NCBI GenBank assembly: GCA_030651375.1
Contig: JAUSFM010000004.1
Location: 1-52,110, forward strand
Direction: 5' to 3'
DNA from: Candidatus Woesearchaeota archaeon
GTDB taxonomy: Archaea > Nanobdellota > Nanobdellia > Woesearchaeales > UBA12501
Length of the DNA: 52,110 nucleotides
The notes under the pieces: generated by a model
Databases searched by the model: none
What the model was told of the DNA's origin: nothing
What the model saw: only the letters and a program-made list of their open reading frames with translations
Program-made: the position numbers and the translations under genes
In this document: one piece after another, positions 1-7,784 of the stretch
Layout: each line of letters starts with the position of its first letter
Numbering within the stretch: position 1 is the first letter of the stretch

Positions 1-342
1 CTTGCGCGCCTTGGCCAGCAGTTTTTTGAGCATGGTGGTGCGCGCTGCTGCAGATTCTGCTGCAAGCGTTTTTTCCGCTTCTGAAAACGCGTGTTCAACC
101 AAAGCTTTTTTCTTGTCAAGCATTCGCTTTTTGACGTCGAAATCTGCCTGCGCGAGTTCGCGCCGCTCAAGCTGCTGCACAATCCGCTGGCTGTCTTCAG
201 CCCGTTTCACGCGGTACGCTTCAACGGTTTTCTCCGCCTCTTTTTTCAGCTGTGTAGCTTCAGCGTTTCCTTCGTCTATGGTGCGCTGTGCTTCGCGGCC
301 TGCTGCGTCGAGGATTTCCTGCTTTACTTCTTCAAGTCCCAT
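1..342 (-). CDS. atpE: A-type ATP synthase subunit E (partial, C-terminus outside window)
   Basis: The reading frame starts with MGLEEVKQEIL and stays open to the window edge, so only the first 114 residues are present. They form one long charged helix (EAQRTIDEGNAEATQLKKEA and onward, rich in E, K, A and R), as in the N-terminal coiled coil of subunit E, the peripheral stalk of archaeal ATPases that pairs with subunit H. The start is 8 nt after the subunit K stop and has an AAGGTG ribosome binding site. Gene order H-I-K-E on this strand supports the call. The globular C-terminal domain that contacts the catalytic head is not in view. Confidence 0.85.
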   Translation of the reverse strand, partial: MGLEEVKQEILDAAGREAQRTIDEGNAEATQLKKEAEKTVEAYRVKRAEDSQRIVQQLERRELAQADFDVKKRMLDKKKALVEHAFSEAEKTLAAESAAARTTMLKKLLAKARK

Positions 343-350
343 AGTTCACC

Positions 351-581
351 TTATCCAGCCATGCCGATAATAAGGATAGCGACGACAAGCCCGAAAATGA
401 CAATTGTTTCGGGAATAACCGTCAGGATAAGTCCTTTACCAAACAGCTGTTCCTTTTCTGCCATCGCGCCAATGGCTGCTGCGCCGATAGTCTTTTCTGC
501 CCATGCAGTTGCAATTGCACTTAATCCAATTGCGAGCCCTGCGCCGAGGGCGATCATTCCGGTTTCACTTCCTGCTACCAT
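351..581 (-). CDS. atpK: A-type ATP synthase rotor ring subunit K (c subunit)
   Basis: A 76-residue proteolipid with two membrane helices (about residues 8-40 and 50-74) joined by the polar loop AEKEQLFGKG. It forms the ion-translocating rotor ring of the membrane part. The expected carboxylate lies in helix 2 within VIPETIVIF (E58, followed by T59). Helix 1 is odd: around residues 27-31 it reads WAEKT, where family members usually have small residues and, in sodium-binding forms, a glutamine. A GGAGG site 8 nt upstream sets the start. An own TATA box (ACTTAAAAAC, minus strand near 611-620) lies in the repeated cassette upstream, so K and E can be transcribed apart from H and I. Confidence 0.93.
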   Translation of the reverse strand: MVAGSETGMIALGAGLAIGLSAIATAWAEKTIGAAAIGAMAEKEQLFGKGLILTVIPETIVIFGLVVAILIIGMAG

Positions 582-609
582 AGTTCATTCCTCCATTCAT
601 GTTTTTTAA

Positions 610-694
610 TTGTTTTTAAGTTTTATGTTGTTATGTGCGTAAGCGTCATTCGTCGTGTGCAAACTTTTTGCGCCGCAGCGCAAAAAGGTTGTTT
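610..694 (-). repeat. Hairpin-plus-TATA cassette, second copy at 48.4 kb
   Basis: Read on the minus strand, this stretch begins a few bases after the subunit I stop. It has a perfect 10-bp hairpin (CTTTTTGCGC at 664-673 with GCGCAAAAAG at 678-687), then TTTGCACACGACGAA, a GC-rich patch, and AAAACTTAAAAAC, a good TATA box for atpK. The same order and much of the same sequence recurs on the plus strand at 48418-48518, where an extra hairpin is inserted in the middle. It probably ends or attenuates one transcript and starts the next; that role is inferred. Confidence 0.75.
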
Positions 695-697
695 AGT

Positions 698-2680
698 TTA
701 TGCTTCCTCTTCCCGCGCTCCAAACGGCAGGTATGAAACGCCGCCGCCTTGGTAGAACTTCGAGAAAAATTCCACATAATGCAGCCGAAGTGCGTGCAGG
801 AATGGCCCCAGCACGCCCAGTGCGATGTTAATCACATGGCCAATAATAAGGATGAGTATCGCAAGTACCGTGAAAATTCCACCTTTCTCAAAAAAAGGGA
901 TTGCGAGATTTTCGTTCACAACGACTGCCAAGCCGACGGATGCAAGCCCCACAGCCCCGAGCCGCATGTACGAAAGGATGTTGCTGAAAATGGCAGGAAT
1001 TTCAACCAGCCCTTTGGCGCCTTCGCCGAGGTAAATCATCACTATCCCCATGCCCAGCAGGGCGAATCCTGCAAAGGGGCTTAGTGCAATGGTGCCGCCG
1101 TAGCTCAATGCCAGCACCGCGACGCCTGCTTCCATCACCATCCAGCTGATTTTTTCAAGGAACGCGTGCATGAATCCATGCTCAAACAGGATATTGAAAA
1201 AGCCGATGAGGAGCGCGAGGTTGAGATGAATCAATCCAACAATGGCGCCGATAACCAGTACGGATAGCACTTTGAACTTGCCAATCTGCACATGCCCCTG
1301 CACTCTGCTGATAAGCCGCGGAAAATCAGCGACATTTTCAACGCCATGCGCCATTTTCACCGCATGGGTTGGCAGGCAGAGCCCTATGCTGCATAGTTTT
1401 TCTCCCGTTTCCACGCTGACGTGCTCAAATCCAAAATATTCACCAAACATAAACCCAAATCCAATCGTTATAATCGCGGAAAAAATCATGATGTTGAGCA
1501 GCGCGCGCGCACTTGGCATTTTTGCGCGCAGTGCGAGGAACAAGAGAAGCGTGACAATTCCATAGCCGACATCACCGAGCATAAACCCAAAAAATAACGG
1601 GAAGGTTATGAACATCATAATCGACGGGTCAATCTCGCGGTAATTTGGCAGTTCATAGAGCCGGAGAAAAAACTCATACGGCTTGACGAGAATATTATGC
1701 CGGAACTTGATAGGGATGTTGTCATGCTCTTCGAGCGGCTCATCGATGATGTGGATGCTGTTGTTTGTTGTTTTCTTCAGCTCATCAACGACCTGCACCA
1801 ACTGTTCCGTGGGAATCCAGCCGCGAATGGTGAATGATTTTTTTGTTTCGCCGAAGTTGAGCGGGACTTCTGCTTTTTTTGTCTCTTCCGTTAGCATGCG
1901 CTCATTTTCGACGAGGAATCCCACCTGCTCGCGCTTTATTTTGTTGAGGTTGAGCTGCGCCGCATTGCGCTGGGTTGTTGCTTTGCTCAAGTGCGCGTGC
2001 AGTTCACTAAGCTGTTCCGTTATCTTTTTTCTGCTCTCAAACGCCGGCGCAAGGTCAATATCAATAAATCCAAACGGCGCCAGGGCATCGCGCAGCGCAG
2101 CAATTTTTTCTTTTTCTGCATACAGCGCAAGAAGGTGCTTGTGTTCTGTTTTTGACGTTATCAGTTCGTGTTTTGCCGTGACCGCGTGAATTGCGGCTTT
2201 GACCGGTGCGATGTCGGTTGTGCCATCGAGTTCGCCGATGAGCCGGCCGAGGTGCTTGGAGTCCTGCAGCAGCTCCTTGGAAATCTGCAGTTTTCTAAGC
2301 AGGTCGAGGATGCGGATTTTTTCCGTGAGCAGGGTTATCTGGGTGCCGGCTGTTTTGATGGAATCAGTCAGTGCAAGGGTATCGTCATAAATCTGGCGGC
2401 ATTTTCTGCCGAGCTCGTACTGGTCTTTTTCTCCCTTTCCGGTGTACTGCATGCGTATGCTTTTTTCAATGTCCAGCAATGACAGCAATGCGCGGATTTT
2501 GACGAGAATTTCAGCCAGCTTTTCCGAACGCTCCAGCGGCTTGCCGATGTCAAGGTCGTCGGTTTTCTGGTGCGGCTCAATGTGATACATCCCCAGCTGG
2601 TATAATTTCTGGATGACGCGCTCCATGTACGTTTTGGGGCAGACAATAGATATCTTCGACATTGGTTCTGGCGTTATCAT
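698..2680 (-). CDS. atpI: A-type ATP synthase subunit I (membrane stator, subunit a equivalent)
   Basis: 660 residues with the two-part architecture of subunit I. A soluble, coiled-coil-rich N-terminal half (about 1-340) forms the stator collar. The hydrophobic C-terminal half (about 345-650) holds seven or eight membrane segments and the ion half-channels. The conserved segments LSYMRLGAVGLASVGLA and HALRLHYVEFFSKFYQGG are present; the family's essential membrane arginine is in such a segment. The ATG overlaps the stop of the H gene as ATGA, and the N-terminus MITPEPMSKISIV fits family starts, so 2680 is preferred over the internal ATG at 2662. Length is typical. Confidence 0.95.
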   Translation of the reverse strand: MITPEPMSKISIVCPKTYMERVIQKLYQLGMYHIEPHQKTDDLDIGKPLERSEKLAEILVKIRALLSLLDIEKSIRMQYTGKGEKDQYELGRKCRQIYDDTLALTDSIKTAGTQITLLTEKIRILDLLRKLQISKELLQDSKHLGRLIGELDGTTDIAPVKAAIHAVTAKHELITSKTEHKHLLALYAEKEKIAALRDALAPFGFIDIDLAPAFESRKKITEQLSELHAHLSKATTQRNAAQLNLNKIKREQVGFLVENERMLTEETKKAEVPLNFGETKKSFTIRGWIPTEQLVQVVDELKKTTNNSIHIIDEPLEEHDNIPIKFRHNILVKPYEFFLRLYELPNYREIDPSIMMFITFPLFFGFMLGDVGYGIVTLLLFLALRAKMPSARALLNIMIFSAIITIGFGFMFGEYFGFEHVSVETGEKLCSIGLCLPTHAVKMAHGVENVADFPRLISRVQGHVQIGKFKVLSVLVIGAIVGLIHLNLALLIGFFNILFEHGFMHAFLEKISWMVMEAGVAVLALSYGGTIALSPFAGFALLGMGIVMIYLGEGAKGLVEIPAIFSNILSYMRLGAVGLASVGLAVVVNENLAIPFFEKGGIFTVLAILILIIGHVINIALGVLGPFLHALRLHYVEFFSKFYQGGGVSYLPFGAREEEA

Positions 2681-3003
2681 GGTCGTGGTTCTACGGATTC
2701 CTTGAATTTTTTCAGAATGAGCGCTTCGGCTTTTTTCAGTTGTCCTTCGGCACGGCGCTCGAGTGCGGCGATTGTTTGGGCTGCCGCGTCAAGAATCCGC
2801 TGTTTTTTTTCATCAATTTCTTTTTCACGCTGGTGGAGAAATGCGTCCTGCTCATCGTCTATTTTTTTTTGAGCGTCAGAAATAAGCTGCAGCGCATCAT
2901 GGCGCGCTTTTTCAAGAATTTTCCCTTTATCTTTCTGCGCCTCTGCGATGATGTCATCAGCTTTCTTTTCTGCTTCAATTACTTTCTTGACTGCGGTAAT
3001 CAA
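2677..3003 (-). CDS. atpH: A-type ATP synthase subunit H (peripheral stalk coiled coil)
   Basis: 108 residues, almost all one amphipathic helix rich in K, E, A and D, with no membrane segment. This matches subunit H (AhaH/G-like), which wraps around subunit E to form the peripheral stalk. The start is TTG: GGGTGA lies 6 nt before it and the next in-frame ATG is far inside the helix. A TATA box (CTTTATAAAC, minus strand near 3060-3070) precedes it, so it is likely the first gene of the ATPase operon. It overlaps atpI by 4 nt. Confidence 0.87.
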   Translation of the reverse strand: MITAVKKVIEAEKKADDIIAEAQKDKGKILEKARHDALQLISDAQKKIDDEQDAFLHQREKEIDEKKQRILDAAAQTIAALERRAEGQLKKAEALILKKFKESVEPRP

Positions 3004-3094
3004 TCTGATTCACCCTTGGTCGCATTTTTCTCTTATATGCTCTCGTTTTTTCCCATTGTTTATAAAGTTTTATGTTTTAAATTTAATTTTAAAT

Positions 3095-3394
3095 TTAAAC
3101 AGCTTTATAAACGATCACCGCCGCGAGCGGCACAACCTTAAACACCACAAACCGCATAAGCCACGCGGTTATTTCTTGGCGGTGTTTTTCATATCCTTCT
3201 TTTCCGAGCGTCGCCGCTTTATAAATGCTCATCAACCCGATGCTGAAACCGATAACCAGAAGAAGTGTTTCGAGTCGGGAGAATCGCATCAGTTCAGCGA
3301 CGAGAAGGAAACTAAAAAATAGCAGCCACCCGACGATTTCAAGTGGGGTTATGCGTTGTCGGGAGAGCGGGGAGGGGAGCAGTGAGGAACGCAT
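3095..3394 (-). CDS. Small membrane protein, unknown function
   Basis: 99 residues with about three hydrophobic segments (roughly 19-36, 40-58 and 80-98), a basic N-terminus and a short polar loop (ATLGKEGYEKHRQE) between the second and third. No family is recognised. The start is about 25 bp from the TATA-like element at 3413-3430, fitting a leaderless message. It lies head-to-head with the small plus-strand gene at 3448 and apparently shares its promoter. It is outside the ATPase operon, with an AT-rich gap containing that operon's own promoter in between. Confidence 0.6.
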   Translation of the reverse strand: MRSSLLPSPLSRQRITPLEIVGWLLFFSFLLVAELMRFSRLETLLLVIGFSIGLMSIYKAATLGKEGYEKHRQEITAWLMRFVVFKVVPLAAVIVYKAV

Positions 3395-3412
3395 GGAGTC
3401 TGCACCAATCGG

Positions 3413-3430
3413 TATCTTTAAATACTTTTA
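3413..3430. promoter_or_regulatory. Shared TATA element for two divergent genes
   Basis: The only TATA-like sequence between the divergent starts at 3394 (minus) and 3448 (plus) is the palindromic core TTTAAA at 3417-3422 in ATCTTTAAATAC. It is about 25 bp from the minus start and about 28 bp from the plus start. Both distances are normal for leaderless archaeal genes, so one element may serve both directions. Confidence 0.55.
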
Positions 3431-3447
3431 TGCACCTCGCCAACACC

Positions 3448-3612
3448 ATGGACCTGACCAACCTGACCTACATCAAATACGTTCTCATATTTGTCATCGG
3501 CGTGATTGCCGGGCGGTTTTCCATGGCAATCCAGTACGCGTTCATGGAGAAAAAAGCGGATAAACAAAAAGAATCCACTCTCAAGAAAAACAAAAAAACT
3601 AATGCCGCTTAA
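3448..3612 (+). CDS. Small single-pass membrane protein
   Basis: 54 residues: a short N-terminus, one membrane helix (about 9-26, YVLIFVIGVIAGRFSMAI) and a strongly basic tail (EKKADKQKESTLKKNKKTN) that should remain in the cytoplasm. The frame is open further upstream, but the ATG at 3448 sits at leaderless distance from the TATA box at 3413-3425, so the short form is preferred; an ATG at 3430 would fall before the expected transcript start. Its 3' end overlaps the convergent lipoprotein gene by 14 bp. Family unknown. Confidence 0.5.
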   Translation: MDLTNLTYIKYVLIFVIGVIAGRFSMAIQYAFMEKKADKQKESTLKKNKKTNAA

Positions 3613-3976
3613 TCAAATTGCAGTTCTCATCCACTTCAACAAAATGATTTGCTTTGCCACGTATGAAATCAGCGCACTGGTTTTCGGGTTTGTCATCAAT
3701 CGGCTGCCGCGGATAATGCGCACTGTCGCACACCCAGTCCTCGACAAACGGCGTGCCATCGCTCAAGCACGGCCCTGCACTTAGTTTTTCCCCTTGTTTT
3801 TTGGCAGCGTTGCACAACTCCATGCACTGCGCAATGACATGATTACTCACGTCCGGCGGCAGGGATGCTTGTGCCGTTATGTCGTTGGTGTTTGTTTTTT
3901 CTTCAACCGTGGGTGTTGTTGTACAACCCATGACCAGAACGACGAAGATACAAAAGAGGATCAGGAGTTTTTTCAT
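3599..3976 (-). CDS. Putative secreted lipoprotein, cysteine-rich
   Basis: 125 residues. The N-terminus is a lipoprotein-type signal: MKK, a hydrophobic stretch to residue 16, then VMGC with the modifiable cysteine at 18, followed by a Thr-rich linker. The mature part has six further cysteines (CMELCNA, GPCL, WVCD, QCAD, ENCN), suggesting disulfide bonds outside the cell. No family is recognised. It converges on the small membrane protein gene, overlapping by 14 bp. Confidence 0.6.
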   Translation of the reverse strand: MKKLLILFCIFVVLVMGCTTTPTVEEKTNTNDITAQASLPPDVSNHVIAQCMELCNAAKKQGEKLSAGPCLSDGTPFVEDWVCDSAHYPRQPIDDKPENQCADFIRGKANHFVEVDENCNLIKRH

Positions 3977-4020
3977 ATTCTCTTTGTATCCTATTTTCTA
4001 TAAAAATTTTTTGAAAAAAC

Positions 4021-4620
4021 TCAAAGAATAACTCTCTCAGTATATACTCCTGTTCCTGCATCGGCATGCATTGTTCGTACTTCAGTTCCCGGAGGCAGAT
4101 ACGGCGTTAAGACCGATCGTCCTTCTTCTTTTATCCCAGTTCTATCTCCGCGCCGTACGCACCATTGGCTCGTGTCTAAACTCATTTGAACATAAAATTG
4201 GTTCACAGCACTTTGGAGGATTGCAGCAGTCCCTTCCTGATCCTGTGCTTCAATGAGCACAGCGAATCCCGGAATGAACACACAGTCACGCATACTTCCT
4301 GATCCGGGCGGCAACAGCCGCGCTCCCTGATGAAATTGTACACCAACGTGATGGGACGAGCCAGTATATGTACAAATGCCGCCATACTCTTCAGGAAAGA
4401 GTTTTACATCTATTCCTGTTCCGTGATACTGTTTCGGCAGCCCTTCCAGATATGCGCGTGCCTGCTGTTCCCCAAATTCCATATATCTTTGTTTGTTGCG
4501 AAAGGATGCCCACTCACCCCGATTCGCAACAACGTCTGGAAGCAAAAAAAGAACTATAGTCTCAACACTCTCTGGGATTTTTGCGGTGCGCGCTGCTGCC
4601 GGTGCCATATGGTTCTGCAT
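4021..4620 (-). CDS. Hypothetical protein
   Basis: 199 residues with no signal peptide or membrane segment, of mixed alpha/beta appearance, with several histidines (SSHHVGVQFHQG) and a glycine-rich region (PPGSGSMRDCVFIPGFAVLIEA). No motif allows a functional call. ATG codons at 4620 and 4608 are both possible; the AT-rich TATA-like run at about 4640-4650 is at leaderless distance from 4620. It is divergent from the pilin-like gene at 4699. Confidence 0.5.
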   Translation of the reverse strand: MQNHMAPAAARTAKIPESVETIVLFLLPDVVANRGEWASFRNKQRYMEFGEQQARAYLEGLPKQYHGTGIDVKLFPEEYGGICTYTGSSHHVGVQFHQGARLLPPGSGSMRDCVFIPGFAVLIEAQDQEGTAAILQSAVNQFYVQMSLDTSQWCVRRGDRTGIKEEGRSVLTPYLPPGTEVRTMHADAGTGVYTERVIL

Positions 4621-4698
4621 GAGGAGGTTATTAATATATTTTTATATTCTCCAACCAAAAAGAAAAACTTAATAAATCTCTTCATCTCCCCCCATCCC

Positions 4699-5208
4699 AT
4701 GAAAAAGAAGGGCGAGATGCAGCAAGTTTTCATGTACATTCTCGGCGTCGTAATCATGGGCCTTCTTTTATTGTTTGCCTACCGTGGCATCAAATCAATC
4801 ATGGTCACGTCGGAAAACGCAGACATTGAAAAATTCAAGACCGACTTCACCAACCTGATTGACGAAATGTCAGCATTCGGCAGAGGAAGAGTAGATACTA
4901 TCACCGCACCGGCGAATTATGCCAAGCTGTGCCTCATTGACCAGACCAGTTTTCTTGACCCCACCAGTATCCTTCCGACTGGTGTTGATGTTGTTGACGT
5001 ATCGGTTGCTGCCAAGTCTGACAACACGGTCTACCTTGTTTCAGCCGACGGCTCAACCGTGGAAGCGTTCAAAACAAAGCCGATGACGGTTGTCAACAGC
5101 GCAAACCAATTCAAAAACACCTGCTTCGACATCAGCCTCGGAAAAATAAAGCTCAACTTCCAAGGCCAGTCCAAATTCACGATTGTCAAAGAAGTGAAGG
5201 AAGCGTAA
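4699..5208 (+). CDS. Pilin-like or secreted membrane-anchored protein
   Basis: 169 residues. The N-terminus MKKKGEMQQVFMYILGVVIM is a short basic head followed by one long hydrophobic helix (about 10-30), as in type IV pilin-like or class III signal proteins; the remainder is polar and probably extracellular. No clear prepilin peptidase site (K/R-G followed by the hydrophobic stretch) can be assigned, so plain membrane anchoring is equally possible. A TATA box (ACTTAATAAATC near 4667-4678) lies about 25 bp before this ATG, which is why this start is chosen over a longer open frame upstream. Confidence 0.6.
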   Translation: MKKKGEMQQVFMYILGVVIMGLLLLFAYRGIKSIMVTSENADIEKFKTDFTNLIDEMSAFGRGRVDTITAPANYAKLCLIDQTSFLDPTSILPTGVDVVDVSVAAKSDNTVYLVSADGSTVEAFKTKPMTVVNSANQFKNTCFDISLGKIKLNFQGQSKFTIVKEVKEA

Positions 5209-5302
5209 TTCTATGATTATTCTATATCGTTAATGGTTTACCTTAGTCGGCAACCCATTTCCACGGAAGGTATATAAATCACCTGCCTTGTGCCTTGTTT
5301 TT

Positions 5303-7705
5303 ATGCCTAAACCAATGGTTGTTTTGCCGACCGACCGCGAGATACAGCGGTTGGTTGAAATCAGTGTACTGGTCAATCATACTGGTTCTGAAGAACGCCC
5401 TCTCCATACACGAATCAAAGACGCACTTGCTGATGCAGCGAAATACCGGGAAATAAAAGAACTGCGCGAACAGGGTGTACTGCCAGCTGAATTATCTCGG
5501 CGTTTTGGCATTTCTCCATTCGTATTAACACACTGGACTCATCATGGCTCTATTCCCATCACTCTTGAGCCAATCTTTTTCGGGGCCAATAATCACTCAA
5601 TGCACGATTTTACTCCTTCCCATGAAAAAGACATCCCTCTTGCCTATCTTCTCGGGCAGTCACTGGGCAGAACAAAATCAACAACCCGCGTGCTGCGCTC
5701 ACTTGAAGTGTGCACGGCAGACGCCGCGGTTGCTGAACGCTTTACTGATTCCACTGAAGCAGTGTTTGGTGTTCGGCCGCCCATCGGCCCACATGCAAAT
5801 TATCCGTACGCTGTTGAATTCGATTCCGCGGCCTTTGTTCGCCATTTTGATGCAGTCACCAACCAGCTTTCAGCGATTCCGTGGCACCATCTTGGCACCC
5901 GGGCAGAATATATCTCTTTTTTGAGCGGGTATTTGAGCAGCCATGCGATTCATCAAGATGCAAAAGATCGAGCACGCGATTGCATCACCCTTAGCCAGTC
6001 ATCAGACAAGGGAATGCTCCTCGAAGACCTTGCGCTTCTGATGTATCGTCTGGGCATGCGCCCCAGTTTTGGCATTCAATCAAAAACAATTGCCCAGATC
6101 AGGATATTTGAGCCAGACGATCTCACACTTCTGCTTGACGAGGGATGTTTGAATACAAAAACAAAAGCCCTTGCTGAAACTATTCGTGAAAAAAGATTGG
6201 CAAAAATTGCCGCAGGAGACGTGTACCACGCCCGTGATATTGAAGCAGCGTATGACCAGTTTCGTTATTTGACTGGAAAAAAACGCATGCCGAAACTCAC
6301 TGCTGCGAAACAACTGCGGGAACAGGGCTCTCCGCTCCCTCTCGCAACTATGCAGCCATGGAAAACGATTACTCCTCCGGCAGTGCAGAAGCGGGCGGTG
6401 CTCGAAGAAATCGCTCGTACCCATCTTGATCCCACTGTCATACATTATGTGTACCGCGAGCTCGGCGGTACCGTGGATGAGGCGCGCGCAGTTGCAACAC
6501 GGTATCGCCTGAAAGATATTGCTCCACTCGAACGATTTTTCTTTTTGTACATAGGAAGCATGCCTGCAGATTGCGCAACATGGCTTGCGCTGAATAGTGT
6601 TCCGCTTCGGTACGAAAATGGTGTTGCCCGTTTTGATGTGCCATCTGCACATTATTCTGAACCAGTGCACACTGAACCTTTTTTACCCTCTTCACCAACG
6701 CCAACGATAACAAACGCGAACGCTCCCGCTCCACAAGCTCACCGTCGAAAATCATCCGTTTCAGGAACAGCATCACGTTCTCCAAAAAAAGAAGAAGGAG
6801 TCGAACTATCTATTCGGGTGTACACAGATCGCGTCGATGAAAAACGTGATTTGCGCCGGTTTTCTGAAGTTCGCGAAAAAGATGATCCTGCGCTTGTTGG
6901 GGTTCCGTTTACAACCAAAGAAGAAAGAGAGGGGATCAAACTGCCTGTTCGGGTGTACACCGCGCGAACAGGAGAACAACGTGATTTGCGCCGTTTTTCT
7001 GAACTTCGTGAACAAGATGATCCTGGCCTTGTTGCGGTTCCGTTTTCAGTCTATGCACACGAAGACATAGCTGATATTCTCACTGATGAAACACCTCCTG
7101 AAAAATCGGTCCGTGTTCCTGTTTTTGCCTATCGCCAGACTCGGTTTGGCACTGAAGTGGTTGGCCCGGTGCGTCCAGACTTTGCAGCTATTCCTGACGA
7201 CGTGAGAATTCCAGTCACTCGTGATGAATTGCATTCTTCTATTTCTTCTGCTTCTACCTCTTCTTCTGCCGACCTTACTTCATACTACAATACAATGGGT
7301 AAAACCTACCTACACCACTGCCTTCGCGATGCAGGTGTTCCTGAACAAAAACGCAGAAGCTATGCAACCATGAAACTTGAAGATGCACTTGAACGGCTTG
7401 ACCAAGAACATCCAATCACCGTGAAAGTAAATGGTTTCAATCTTCACGTAACCCGCGATGCAGGGCTTCGCTATGCTGCTTCGTATAATCTGGCTGATGC
7501 GCGTGCTCTTGCCGATAGCGCCGGTGCCCAATCATTAAAATCCGTTATCCGCGAAGATTTTGTTGCAGCAGGCAAGTGCGATTTGAAACAGGTCAACGGC
7601 TCTGGCCTCTTTACCGACGGCCATGATTACCTTCTGGTTGAGCGGGTAAATCAAAAAGAGTTCAAAGTCACCCATCTTGGTGCGAATCCGGCGTCGTTAC
7701 GCTAA
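5303..7705 (+). CDS. HTH protein with degenerate LAGLIDADG-like region and internal repeats
   Basis: 800 residues, leaderless start 25 bp after the TATA box GGTATATAAATC. Residues about 45-82 form a helix-turn-helix of resolvase/homeodomain type (LREQGVLPAELSRRFGISPF). Residues about 110-285 follow the pattern of a LAGLIDADG endonuclease: LAYLLGQSLGR (113-123) and ISFLSGYLSSH (204-214) are the two core helices, and the latter is followed by ITLSQSSDKGMLLEDL and LMYRLGMRPSF, as in that fold. The acidic residue ending each core helix is replaced (R and S), so cleavage is unlikely. Residues about 500-600 hold two copies of a 45-residue repeat (KRDLRRFSEVREKDDPALV and QRDLRRFSELREQDDPGLV). A DNA-binding regulator of WhiA-like design is an inference. 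Confidence 0.6.
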   Translation: MPKPMVVLPTDREIQRLVEISVLVNHTGSEERPLHTRIKDALADAAKYREIKELREQGVLPAELSRRFGISPFVLTHWTHHGSIPITLEPIFFGANNHSMHDFTPSHEKDIPLAYLLGQSLGRTKSTTRVLRSLEVCTADAAVAERFTDSTEAVFGVRPPIGPHANYPYAVEFDSAAFVRHFDAVTNQLSAIPWHHLGTRAEYISFLSGYLSSHAIHQDAKDRARDCITLSQSSDKGMLLEDLALLMYRLGMRPSFGIQSKTIAQIRIFEPDDLTLLLDEGCLNTKTKALAETIREKRLAKIAAGDVYHARDIEAAYDQFRYLTGKKRMPKLTAAKQLREQGSPLPLATMQPWKTITPPAVQKRAVLEEIARTHLDPTVIHYVYRELGGTVDEARAVATRYRLKDIAPLERFFFLYIGSMPADCATWLALNSVPLRYENGVARFDVPSAHYSEPVHTEPFLPSSPTPTITNANAPAPQAHRRKSSVSGTASRSPKKEEGVELSIRVYTDRVDEKRDLRRFSEVREKDDPALVGVPFTTKEEREGIKLPVRVYTARTGEQRDLRRFSELREQDDPGLVAVPFSVYAHEDIADILTDETPPEKSVRVPVFAYRQTRFGTEVVGPVRPDFAAIPDDVRIPVTRDELHSSISSASTSSSADLTSYYNTMGKTYLHHCLRDAGVPEQKRRSYATMKLEDALERLDQEHPITVKVNGFNLHVTRDAGLRYAASYNLADARALADSAGAQSLKSVIREDFVAAGKCDLKQVNGSGLFTDGHDYLLVERVNQKEFKVTHLGANPASLR

Positions 7706-7784
7706 TGTGTACCAATCCCGAAAAGAAATCTTTATAAACCTCCACTTATCTACTCGGCATCAATAATATACGGGGGTTGGAACT

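Noticed and set aside
91-609. Plus-strand open frames across the ATPase subunit E and K region
   Set aside because: They are complementary to conserved atpE and atpK coding sequence and have no promoter or domain support.
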